Assembly (NCBI RefSeq): GCF_038051945.1
Contig: NZ_CP150302.1
Span: 7,440,001-7,504,000 of the forward strand
DNA: 64,000 nucleotides
Direction of reading: 5' to 3'
From: Paenibacillus sp. FSL H3-0469
GTDB taxonomy: Bacteria > Bacillota > Bacilli > Paenibacillales > Paenibacillaceae
Shown: positions 42,665 to 51,020 of the stretch, in pieces
Layout of the letters: every line of letters starts with the position of its first letter
Position numbering within the stretch: the first letter of the stretch is position 1
Position numbers and translations under genes: made by a program
The notes under the pieces: model-generated
The model's input: only the letters and a program-made list of their open reading frames with translations
Database searches by the model: none
Told to the model about the DNA's origin: nothing

Positions 42665-44053
42665 ATGCGGGCAAAAAAAGTAATGTCAGTATTCATTAGT
42701 ACGTTGTTATTAGCAGCCACGACGGCATGCGGCGGAGCGGGGAACGGCGGGAACGCCGGAGGGGGAGCATCAGCCCAGCCGGCGGCGGCTACGGAGGCTC
42801 CGGCCGCTGAGGCCACTGCGGAAGCTACAGCGACTGCGCAGCCTAGCAATGCTACACCGGACAAGGATTTCGATATGGGCGGCAGAACGATCAAGATTGT
42901 CTCCTGGTGGGATATGAAGATTCCCGAGGATAACCCGGACAATATCCAGCGCTCGAAGAATCTGAAGGAATTGATGGCCAAGCATAATTTCAAGGTTGAA
43001 TATGTAGCGCTGGACTTCGGTGAATACCAGAAGAAGGTAGTGGCTTCACTGGTTGCCGGTGAACCGCTTGGCGATATTGTCAGAATGGGCAAGGGCTATA
43101 TGATTCCGGTGCTGACGAAGCAGGATATGTTCTGGCCGGTTGACGAATACACCAAGAACGAGAATGCTTTCAATCAGCGGATGACTACGGAATTCTCGCA
43201 ATATGAGGGCCGGGGCTATGGCTTCTCTGAGAATGCGGGTAACCTGATCAGCGGGATATTCTATAACCGCACTTTGATGAAGAAGCTGGGCATGAAGCCG
43301 CTCCAGGAATATGTGAACGAGGATAACTGGAACTGGGAGACCTTCACCCAAGTCGCCAAAGAAGCGAACAAGGATACAGATAACAACGGGAAACTTGATG
43401 TATGGGGCTTGGCCTCAGGCGGGTTCCTGGAAATGGCGATGGCCTCTAACGAGACCGATCTGACCATTGATGACAAGCAGAATCTCGATGATCCCAAGCT
43501 GCTGGAGGTATTCAAGTTCATCGCCAAGCTGGGTGCCGAGAAGGTAGCCCGGCCGACTGAAGGCGGGGACTGGCAGGAACCGGCGCAGTTCTTCCGCCAG
43601 GGGAACACGCTGATGTATGCAGGAGCAGATTATGAGGCGAACGGCTTCAAGACGGATATGAAGGATTATGATATCGGCTTTGTTCCTTTTCCAAAAGGGC
43701 CTAATGCTACCGAATACCACAGTGTGGAATCCAATGTCCAGTTCCTGACCATCCCGAAGAAAGCCGAGAATCCGGACCAGCTGCTCTATATCTGGGAGAA
43801 GATCAACGATATCGAGTCGATCTATGATTATCCGAAGCAGGCTTCGCTGGAGAGCACGTATGACAACGAGGACGATATCAACAACGCCAAGCTGGTCGAA
43901 GGCGGCATGCTGTTAACGAACCATAACACCTTCTCGACTATGCCGTACTACGAGATGGTAGATGAGCTAAAGAAGGGAACTTCAGCTTCGACTGTCATTC
44001 AGAAGTACAAGGCGAAGGTTCAGGCATCTGTAGACGCGGTCTACAAAAAATAA
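42665..44053 (+). CDS. family-1 extracellular sugar-binding lipoprotein
   Basis: A 462-residue solute-binding lipoprotein of the UgpB/MalE-like family 1, a different class from the three LplA proteins. The signal peptide leads to Cys22 (LAATTAC, a slightly atypical lipobox), then a Gly/Ala/Thr-rich linker to residue 65. Domain marks: FKVEYVALDFGEYQKKVVAS, DIVRMGKGYMIPVL, GIFYNRTLMKKLG. A TTG at 42650 is in frame, but TGGGGGGAC ahead of ATG 42665 fixes the start. It opens the large operon and is followed, after a stem-loop, by a second binding protein fused to carbohydrate-binding domains. Both could serve the MalF/MalG-type permease pair at 47061-48904. Confidence 0.9.
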   Translation: MRAKKVMSVFISTLLLAATTACGGAGNGGNAGGGASAQPAAATEAPAAEATAEATATAQPSNATPDKDFDMGGRTIKIVSWWDMKIPEDNPDNIQRSKNLKELMAKHNFKVEYVALDFGEYQKKVVASLVAGEPLGDIVRMGKGYMIPVLTKQDMFWPVDEYTKNENAFNQRMTTEFSQYEGRGYGFSENAGNLISGIFYNRTLMKKLGMKPLQEYVNEDNWNWETFTQVAKEANKDTDNNGKLDVWGLASGGFLEMAMASNETDLTIDDKQNLDDPKLLEVFKFIAKLGAEKVARPTEGGDWQEPAQFFRQGNTLMYAGADYEANGFKTDMKDYDIGFVPFPKGPNATEYHSVESNVQFLTIPKKAENPDQLLYIWEKINDIESIYDYPKQASLESTYDNEDDINNAKLVEGGMLLTNHNTFSTMPYYEMVDELKKGTSASTVIQKYKAKVQASVDAVYKK

Positions 44054-44067
44054 ACGGATATCCGCAT

Positions 44068-44098
44068 GGAACAACAGTCCCCCGCGGACTGTTGTTCC
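44068..44098 (+). terminator. stem-loop after the first binding-protein gene of the large operon
   Basis: GGAACAACAGTCC (44068-44080), loop CCCGC, GGACTGTTGTTCC (44086-44098): a perfect 13-bp stem followed by CATTCTT. It is either a partial terminator or an mRNA-stabilising hairpin, allowing the 42665 lipoprotein to be made in excess over the genes downstream. Confidence 0.75.
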
Positions 44099-44147
44099 CA
44101 TTCTTGCGGCATTTTATATGATCCATCGCTTAAGGGGAGGAGTACGA

Positions 44148-47042
44148 TTGAATATTCGAATCAGGAACATAGCAGTTATATTGGTTGTTGTCCTGCTGGC
44201 CGGGACGATCTGGATATTTAATTCCCCGGGGCAGCCTGTGCATTCCGACTCTCCTGCAGTAGGCAAGTTCACGGCAGCCGCACAGGATGCCGAAGAAGGC
44301 GGCTATGAAGCCTATCTGAGGCAACACGTGGATGCCCCGCGCCCTGACCGGGAGATCCGCATCGAAGGGGAGAGCTATTCCCCAGGCAGCGGAGATGCCT
44401 TCGAGGTGAAGCAGCAATTCGAGGGGCTTGACGGAACAGCAGTCATTACCCCGGAATCGGGAACCATCTCCTGGGAGGTGCCGGTTCCGGAATCCGGGCT
44501 GTATAACATCCGGGTTCATTATTATCCGGTGGAAGGCAAAAGCTCGTCGATTGAGCGTTCCTTATCGATCAACCGCGAGGTACCGTTCAAGGGAGCGGAT
44601 ACCTTGCTCTTCGACCGGGTCTGGGGGAACCGTGAAGAGGTCATTAAGCAGGATGACCGCGGCAACGATTTGCGCCCCAGACAGGTGGAGCAGCCGGTGT
44701 GGCAGTCCACGGTCATAGCGGACAGTGAAGGCTTCTATGAGGAGCCCTATGCCTTCTACCTGGAGCAAGGGAACCAGACGCTGTCGCTGACCGCGCTCCG
44801 TGAGCCGATGGCCATTGATTATATTGAGCTGTTCCAGGACCGGACAGTGCAGTCTTACGCAGAGGCTAAGCAGCAGTATGAGACTAAGGGCCTTCAGCCG
44901 GTAAAAGAGCCTTATATCGAGGTCCAGGCCGAAGCGGCATCCGCCAAATCCTCGCCGACTCTATACCCGTTATCCGACCGCTCCAGCCCGGCAGTGGTTC
45001 CTTATGCAGTCTCGAACTTAAGGATCAACACCATCGGCGGGGTGAACTGGAAGCTTCCGGGGCAATGGATTGAATGGGAGATTGATGTCCCTGAAGAAGG
45101 TCTGTACCGGATAGCGCTCAAGGAGAAGCAGAATCAGCTTCGGGGTGTCTATGCCAACCGCAGCCTTACGATTGACGGTGAATATCCGTTCACTGAGATG
45201 AAGCAGATCCGCTTCAATTACTCTCCCGGCTGGCAGATGAATGTACTTGGCGGGGAAGAGCCTTACCTGTTCCATCTTACACCAGGGACGCACAAGCTGA
45301 GACTGACCGTGACCCTGGGCGATATTGCGCCGCTGGTCCGTACTATCCAGTCCAGTGTTCTGACCTTGAATGAAATGTACCGTAATATTCTGGCGATTAC
45401 CTCCAATAACCCGGATAAGTTCCGCGACTATCAGCTGGAGAAGCGCATACCGCAGATGACCAAGGTATTCCGGGAGCAGGCGGAGATTATCCGCAGTGTC
45501 GGCGAATATCTGGAGCAGGCCACCGGAGAACGCAGCGATAAGGTATCCGTGCTGTACTCGATGGTTACCCAGCTGGAGGATATGGCTAAGCACCCGGACA
45601 CGGTAGCTAAACGTCTGGTCTCCTTCAAGACAAATGTCGGCGGTCTGGGGACCTGGATTCTTAGTGTGCGGGAACAGCCGCTGACACTGGATTCGCTGGT
45701 GGTCTCGGCGCCGGATAAGCCCCTTCCGTCTGCACAGGCGACCTTCTTCCAGAAGCTGAAGCATGAGCTGAGAGCCTATGGTGCCTCGTATACCGAAGAC
45801 TACGACAGTATCGGTAACGTGACGAAGAACCAGAAGGCGATTACGGTCTGGATATCGACAGGCCGGGATCAGGCTCAAGTGATGAAGAGCATGATTGATG
45901 ATACCTTTACACCGGATTCGGGCATCTCTGTGGCGCTGCGGCTGGTGCCTCCGAACATTCTGCTGCCGGCAACCCTGGCGGGAGAAGGGCCGGACGTAGC
46001 CATGCAGATCGGTGAGGACCTTCCAGTGAACTATGCGATGCGCAAAGCATCGGCCGATCTGTCCCAGTTCGCTGACTTCAAAGAAGTGGCTGACCGCTTC
46101 CGGGACAGTGCGCTCACCCCTTATAAGTACAACGGAAGCGTCTACGGGCTGCCTGAGCAGCAGATTTTCCCGATGCTGTTCTACCGGAAGGATATTCTGC
46201 AGGAGCTTGGCCTGGAGCCGCCTACTACGTGGGAGGAAGTCTACAATGTGGTCTCTGTTCTGCAGAGACATAATCTGGAGTTCTATCTTCCGCTGGAGGA
46301 TACACTGAACAACGCGACGCTGGTGCCCAATGCAGCCTTCACCATGCTGCTCTACCAGAACGGCGGGCAGCTCTACACGGATGACCAGAGGCGGAGCGCG
46401 CTGAACTCGGAGATCTCCATGAGTGAATTTAACAAGTGGACCCAGTTCTATACCAATTACAAGTTCCCGGTGAAGGTGGACTTTCCGAACCGCTTCCGTA
46501 CAGGCGAGATCCCGATCGGGATTGCTGATTATACCATCTATAACAGCCTGACGGTAATGGCGCCGGAAATCCGCAATTTGTGGGAATTCACGGTGGTGCC
46601 GGGAACGAAGCAGGCGGACGGCACGGTGGACCATAGCGTGGCCAGCCATACAACCGGCGTCATGCTGCTGGAGAATGCCAAGGACAAGGATTCGTCCTGG
46701 GAATTCATGAAGTGGTGGACAGACAAGGACACCCAGGTCCAGTACGGCCGGGAAATGGAAGGGCTGATGGGAGCGGCGGCACGTTATCCGACCGCGAACA
46801 TTGAAGCGCTGGAGGAGCTGCCGTGGCCGGTGAAGGATTACAAGGAGCTGGAGAGCCAGTGGCAATGGGTGAAGGGTAACCCTCAGGTTCCGGGCGGGTA
46901 CTTCACAGGCCGGCATCTGGACAATGCGTTCCGCAAGGTGGTCAACGGGAAGGTGAATCCGCGTGAAGCCCTGTCGGATTATCTGATCTACATTAACGAT
47001 GAAATTCAGATCAAACGGAAGGAATTCAAACTTCCGTATTAG
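44148..47042 (+). CDS. membrane-anchored fusion: carbohydrate-binding-like domains plus family-1 solute-binding protein
   Basis: A 964-residue protein, about twice the size of a normal binding protein. An N-terminal helix (residues 4-24, IAVILVVVLLAGTIWIF) has no lipobox and should act as an uncleaved anchor. Two beta-sandwich regions follow at about 75-225 and 255-400, each with CBM6/35-like features (IRIEGESYS, then WEVPVPESGLYNIRVHY; later IEVQAEAASAK, then WEIDVPEEGLYRIALK). A helical segment at 405-530 leads to a complete family-1 binding domain at about 550-960 (LPEQQIFPMLFYRKDILQEL). The frame opens at ATG 44118 without a ribosome site; TTG 44148 follows GGGGAGG by seven bases. The permease genes come next. 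Holding polymer with the sandwiches while the binding domain takes oligomers is inference. Confidence 0.85.
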   Translation: MNIRIRNIAVILVVVLLAGTIWIFNSPGQPVHSDSPAVGKFTAAAQDAEEGGYEAYLRQHVDAPRPDREIRIEGESYSPGSGDAFEVKQQFEGLDGTAVITPESGTISWEVPVPESGLYNIRVHYYPVEGKSSSIERSLSINREVPFKGADTLLFDRVWGNREEVIKQDDRGNDLRPRQVEQPVWQSTVIADSEGFYEEPYAFYLEQGNQTLSLTALREPMAIDYIELFQDRTVQSYAEAKQQYETKGLQPVKEPYIEVQAEAASAKSSPTLYPLSDRSSPAVVPYAVSNLRINTIGGVNWKLPGQWIEWEIDVPEEGLYRIALKEKQNQLRGVYANRSLTIDGEYPFTEMKQIRFNYSPGWQMNVLGGEEPYLFHLTPGTHKLRLTVTLGDIAPLVRTIQSSVLTLNEMYRNILAITSNNPDKFRDYQLEKRIPQMTKVFREQAEIIRSVGEYLEQATGERSDKVSVLYSMVTQLEDMAKHPDTVAKRLVSFKTNVGGLGTWILSVREQPLTLDSLVVSAPDKPLPSAQATFFQKLKHELRAYGASYTEDYDSIGNVTKNQKAITVWISTGRDQAQVMKSMIDDTFTPDSGISVALRLVPPNILLPATLAGEGPDVAMQIGEDLPVNYAMRKASADLSQFADFKEVADRFRDSALTPYKYNGSVYGLPEQQIFPMLFYRKDILQELGLEPPTTWEEVYNVVSVLQRHNLEFYLPLEDTLNNATLVPNAAFTMLLYQNGGQLYTDDQRRSALNSEISMSEFNKWTQFYTNYKFPVKVDFPNRFRTGEIPIGIADYTIYNSLTVMAPEIRNLWEFTVVPGTKQADGTVDHSVASHTTGVMLLENAKDKDSSWEFMKWWTDKDTQVQYGREMEGLMGAAARYPTANIEALEELPWPVKDYKELESQWQWVKGNPQVPGGYFTGRHLDNAFRKVVNGKVNPREALSDYLIYINDEIQIKRKEFKLPY

Positions 47043-47060
47043 GTTGGAGGCTGCAAGCTG

Positions 47061-48026
47061 ATGGTACAAATACACAATACCACTGAACCAGCCTTGCAAG
47101 GGCTGGCTGGCGGTCCGATCAAGGAATCCCGCCTGGCGCAATTATGGAGAGATATCAAGAAGAGCAAGCATTATTATTTCATGATGAGTCCCTATATGAT
47201 CATCTTCTTCCTGTTCACAGTGATCCCGGTGGTCGTCTCCTTCGGGCTGAGCTTCTTCTATTTCAATATGCTGGAGACGCCGAGATTCATAGGCTGGGAG
47301 AACTATTCCAGGCTGCTGCTGGGCGATGATGTGTTCATGATCGCACTGAAGAACACCTTTCTGTTCGCTGTCATCACAGGCCCGTTAAGCTATATCGCAT
47401 GCTTCCTGTTCGCCTGGCTGATTAATGAGCTGTCGCCCTTTGTCCGGTCATTGATGACGCTGGTCTTCTATGCGCCTTCCATCTCGGGCAATGTGTTCTT
47501 CATCTGGCTGATCGTCTTCTCAGGGGACAGCTATGGTTATCTCAACGGCTTCCTGATGAAGATCGGGGTGCTGCTGGAGCCGATTATATGGCTGCAGAAT
47601 GAGAAATACATTCTTCCCATCATCATTATTGTGCAGCTCTGGCTGAGTCTCGGCACAAGCTTCCTGGCCTTCATCGCCGGACTTCAGACCGTGGACCAGA
47701 CGCTGTTCGAGGCGGGAGCGATGGACGGAATCAGGAACCGCTGGCAGGAGCTGTGGTTCATTACCCTGCCGTCCATGCGTCCGCAGCTGATGTTCGGCGC
47801 GGTCATGCAGATTACCGCTTCCTTCGCGGTGGCCGAGGTCTCTATTGCGCTTGCGGGCTTCCCGAGCGTCAACTATGCGGGACATACGGTGGTAACGCAC
47901 TTGATGGATTACGGGACACTGCGCTTTGAGATGGGATACGCCTCTGCGATTGCTACCATTCTCTTCGCGATCATGCTCGGAACCAACATGATGACCCAGA
48001 AGCTGCTCCGAAAGGTGGGTGAATGA
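47061..48026 (+). CDS. sugar ABC transporter permease, MalF/UgpA type
   Basis: A 321-residue permease with a cytoplasmic N-terminus of about 40 residues and six helices from YYFMMSPYMIIFFLFTVIPV onward. The coupling loop reads EAGAMDGIRNRWQELWFITL then PS. GGTTGGAGG precedes ATG 47061, and its stop overlaps the next start (ATGA, 48023-48026). It should form a channel with the next protein for the ligands of the 42665 and/or 44148 binding proteins. Confidence 0.92.
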   Translation: MVQIHNTTEPALQGLAGGPIKESRLAQLWRDIKKSKHYYFMMSPYMIIFFLFTVIPVVVSFGLSFFYFNMLETPRFIGWENYSRLLLGDDVFMIALKNTFLFAVITGPLSYIACFLFAWLINELSPFVRSLMTLVFYAPSISGNVFFIWLIVFSGDSYGYLNGFLMKIGVLLEPIIWLQNEKYILPIIIIVQLWLSLGTSFLAFIAGLQTVDQTLFEAGAMDGIRNRWQELWFITLPSMRPQLMFGAVMQITASFAVAEVSIALAGFPSVNYAGHTVVTHLMDYGTLRFEMGYASAIATILFAIMLGTNMMTQKLLRKVGE

Positions 48027-48904
48027 CCCTGTATTCAAGAGTGATAGGGGCTCTTCGCCCTCAAAAAAGACTGAACCGTTCCTTTGCTGTCAGCTTTATG
48101 CTCTTCGGCCTGCTGCTGGGCTTCGGCGCATTCATGGTTCTTCCCCTGATCTACACGGTGAACAATGCCTTCAAGCCGCTGGATGAGCTGTTCATCTTCC
48201 CGCCGAGATTTCTGGTGCGGAACCCTACGCTGGAGAACTTCACCGATCTGATGGTGATCATGGGCAATTCCTGGGTGCCGTTCACCAGATATATTGCGAA
48301 TACGCTGCTGATCACACTGGTAGGAACCGCAGGGCATATCCTGCTGGCGTCGGCAGCAGCGTATCCGCTGGCCAAGTTCAAATTTCCGGGTTCAAGCATT
48401 CTGTTCAAAATTGTAGTGCTGTCCCTGATGTTCTCGCCGCATGTTACGGCAATACCGAACTATCTGGTCATGTCGCAGCTGGGGTGGATCAACACCCAAG
48501 CGGCGATTATCGTGCCGTCACTGGCCTTTTCCCTAGGCTTGTTCCTGATGAAGCAGTTCATGGAGCAGATCCCGGATGCGCTGATTGAGGCGGCCAAAAT
48601 CGACGGTGCGAACGAGTACCGCGTGTTCTGGCAAATCGTAATGCCGAATGTGAAGCCGGCCTGGCTGACGCTGATGATTCTGCAATTTCCGGCGCTGTGG
48701 GGCACAGATGGAGGCAGCTTCATCTACAGTGAGAACCTGAAGACGCTTCACTATGCGCTCAGCCAGGTGATCCAGGGCGGGATTGCACGTGCCGGGGTCG
48801 GAGCGGCAGTCGCGCTGCTGCTGATGACTGTGCCGATTCTGTTGTTCATTATTTCACAGAGCAGTGTCATCCAGACGATGGCCACATCCGGTATGAAAGA
48901 GTAG
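48023..48904 (+). CDS. sugar ABC transporter permease, MalG/UgpE type
   Basis: A 293-residue permease, partner of the preceding one and translated from an overlapping ATGA. Its first helix is FMLFGLLLGFGAFMVLPLIY and the coupling loop is EAAKIDGANEYRVFWQIVMP. The C-terminal TSGMKE is typical of the family. GAGAGGAGG begins at its stop and serves the NHL-repeat gene 12 bases later, so expression of channel and accessory proteins is tied together. Confidence 0.92.
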   Translation: MTLYSRVIGALRPQKRLNRSFAVSFMLFGLLLGFGAFMVLPLIYTVNNAFKPLDELFIFPPRFLVRNPTLENFTDLMVIMGNSWVPFTRYIANTLLITLVGTAGHILLASAAAYPLAKFKFPGSSILFKIVVLSLMFSPHVTAIPNYLVMSQLGWINTQAAIIVPSLAFSLGLFLMKQFMEQIPDALIEAAKIDGANEYRVFWQIVMPNVKPAWLTLMILQFPALWGTDGGSFIYSENLKTLHYALSQVIQGGIARAGVGAAVALLLMTVPILLFIISQSSVIQTMATSGMKE

Positions 48905-48916
48905 AGAGGAGGAACG

Positions 48917-50383
48917 GTGACAATGGTCGCAAGGATAAAGAAACTGAGAACCGGTCTGCTGGCCTTGTGCTGCCTGGTCAGTCTGGGGCTTGGCGGAGAG
49001 CTGGCCCTGGCAGAGAGCGCAGCCCCTTCCTACAATTATTCATACTGGGGGAATGCGGTGGCGGCTCCGTCCGCCTACGAGGCTACTACGCTCATCACGG
49101 GTGCCAGCTCCGGTGCGGGCCCCTTCAACAATCCGCAGGATATTCAGGTTACAGCAGATAAGCAGATCTATGTTCTGGATAGCGGCAATAACCGGTTTGT
49201 CATACTGGATCAGGACTACAAATCTGTCAAGACGGTAGATGCGTTCCAGTTCAAGGGGAAGGCGGAGAAGTTCAACAATCCGCAGGGCATCTATGTGACG
49301 CAGCAGAAGGAAGTGTATGTGGCAGATACGGGCAATAAGCGTATCGTCCATCTCGACAGCAGCTTCAAGGCGGTGGGGATCATTGAAGCCCCGAAGTCCG
49401 AGCTATTGCAGGCGAACTTTGAATTTCAGCCTGTCCGTGTTGCTGTAGACAAGGCGGACCGCATCTATGTGATGTCGGCCGGCGTTTTCGACGGCTTCAT
49501 GGAATTCGGGGCGGATGGTGTGTTCAAATCATTCATTGGCGCGAACCGGGTGCATGTCGATGCGGTGGAGTATTTCTGGAAATCGATCTCCACCAAGGCG
49601 CAGCGCGAGCAGATGGTCATGTATACGCCAACCGAGTTCACGAATCTGGACATTAATGACGAAGGCTTTCTGTACGCTACCAACGGTGACGATTACGGGG
49701 ACCCGATCAAGAAGCTGAACGCGCAGGGTGCGGATATTCTGCGGAGAGAGGGCTATTACAAGCCCAGCGGCGATCTGCTCTACTCCACGCGCTCAGGCGG
49801 TGCCCCGCGGCTCGTGGATATTGATGTGAGCGACAGTGAAATATACGCGGTGCTGGATGCCAGCCGGGGCCGGGTGTTCACGTACAACGGGGACGGCTAT
49901 CTGCTGTACATTTTCGGCGGAATCGGTAACCGTCTGGGCGAATTCAACACTCCGGTTGCCATTGAGCACAGCGGTGACGATATTCTGGTGCTGGATCAGG
50001 CGCTGGGTGAAATCACGGTATTCCAGACTACAGAGTATGGAAGAACGCTGAACAGTGCCGTACGCAGCTACTATAACGGTGATGAGGAGATGGCCTCCCG
50101 GGAGTTCAGCAAGGTCGTTAACTTGAATGCGAATATGGAGTATGCCTATGCGGGCATAGGCAAGGCATTTCTGCGGCAAGGCGAGTACAAGGAGTCGGCG
50201 GAGTATTTCGAGCGCAGCATGGACCGGACCAACTATTCCAAAGCGTTCCTGCTCTACCGTAAGGAAGTGCTTCGCGGACATTTTTCCACCATTATGACGG
50301 GTCTGATCGCACTTGTAGCCCTATGGCTGGGCCTGAGAATGTTCCGGAAAATGAAGGCCAGAAAGAAGGTGGAGCTCCATTGA
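48917..50383 (+). CDS. membrane-anchored NHL-repeat beta-propeller with TPR and C-terminal helix
   Basis: A 488-residue exported protein. A signal peptide (LRTGLLALCCLVSLGLGGEL, cleavage after about residue 32) is followed by NHL repeats: FNNPQDIQVTADKQIYVLDS with GNNRFVIL, and FNNPQGIYVTQQKEVYVADT with GNKRIVHL, then weaker blades to about residue 375. Residues 385-445 look like tetratricopeptide helices (YAYAGIGKAFLRQGEYKESA). A membrane helix near 456-473 and a basic tail anchor it, leaving the propeller outside the cell. Start is GTG 48917 or ATG 48923; AGAGGAGG fits either. NHL propellers usually bind protein or glycan ligands, so a scaffold or sensor for the transporter is inferred; no catalytic motif is seen. 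Confidence 0.82.
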   Translation: MTMVARIKKLRTGLLALCCLVSLGLGGELALAESAAPSYNYSYWGNAVAAPSAYEATTLITGASSGAGPFNNPQDIQVTADKQIYVLDSGNNRFVILDQDYKSVKTVDAFQFKGKAEKFNNPQGIYVTQQKEVYVADTGNKRIVHLDSSFKAVGIIEAPKSELLQANFEFQPVRVAVDKADRIYVMSAGVFDGFMEFGADGVFKSFIGANRVHVDAVEYFWKSISTKAQREQMVMYTPTEFTNLDINDEGFLYATNGDDYGDPIKKLNAQGADILRREGYYKPSGDLLYSTRSGGAPRLVDIDVSDSEIYAVLDASRGRVFTYNGDGYLLYIFGGIGNRLGEFNTPVAIEHSGDDILVLDQALGEITVFQTTEYGRTLNSAVRSYYNGDEEMASREFSKVVNLNANMEYAYAGIGKAFLRQGEYKESAEYFERSMDRTNYSKAFLLYRKEVLRGHFSTIMTGLIALVALWLGLRMFRKMKARKKVELH

Positions 50384-51006
50384 ACAGAGAAGCGCTGCAA
50401 CATCCGCTGTATGTGATGGTTCATCCGTTCAACGGATACTGGGACCTCAAATATGAACGCAGTCAAAAAACCAGTCTGATCCTCTCCTTCGGCATTCTGT
50501 TTATGCTGATTCTGACGAATGTGCTGGGCGAACAATACAGCGGGTTCCTGGTAAACCTGAATAATCCCCGGTATCTGAACAGCTTGCTGGAAGCGGTCTA
50601 TGTGCTGGTTCCTGTTCTGTTCTGGTGTGTGGCCAACTGGTCGCTGACCACGCTGATGGATGGGGAAGGGAAGTTCGTGGAGATTTTTATTACCACCTGC
50701 TTCGCACTGCTTCCGATTGTGCTGATTAATTTCCCCTGGATCTGGATCAGTAATTTCATCTCGGCCCAGGAGAGCTCTTTTTATTACTTTTTCAAAAACT
50801 TTGCCATTCTCTGGTCGGGACTGCTGATGTATGTGGGCATTATGACCGTTCATCAGTTCTCCCCGTCCAAAACGATCGGGACGATTCTGCTGACGCTGCT
50901 CGCTATGGCCTTCATGGCTTTCCTGACCCTGCTGTTCTTCAGTCTGGTTCAGCAGATGATTGCATTCGTCTCGACCATATATCAAGAAATTGTCTTAAGG
51001 AGATAG
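50380..51006 (+). CDS. Yip1-family integral membrane protein
   Basis: A 208-residue protein with a short hydrophilic start (HPLYVMVHPFNGYWDLKYER) typical of bacterial Yip1-domain proteins, and five predicted helices, for example at 28-47 (LILSFGILFMLILTN) and 159-184 (TIGTILLTLLAMAFMAFLTL). The function of such proteins in bacteria is not known. The start is TTG 50380, overlapping the NHL gene's stop as TTGA, with GGTGGAG ahead; longer in-frame starts lie inside the NHL gene. Coupling to the NHL gene and to the following lipoprotein suggests a shared membrane complex. Confidence 0.8.
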   Translation: MNREALQHPLYVMVHPFNGYWDLKYERSQKTSLILSFGILFMLILTNVLGEQYSGFLVNLNNPRYLNSLLEAVYVLVPVLFWCVANWSLTTLMDGEGKFVEIFITTCFALLPIVLINFPWIWISNFISAQESSFYYFFKNFAILWSGLLMYVGIMTVHQFSPSKTIGTILLTLLAMAFMAFLTLLFFSLVQQMIAFVSTIYQEIVLRR

Positions 51007-51020
51007 GAGGAGGACCGGGA

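Noticed and set aside
45018..47141. 707-residue minus-strand open frame opposite the binding-protein fusion
   Set aside because: It is a shadow of a GC-rich gene: rich in Arg, His, Gln and Leu, no domain motif, no ribosome site, and the plus strand has clear protein families over the whole stretch.
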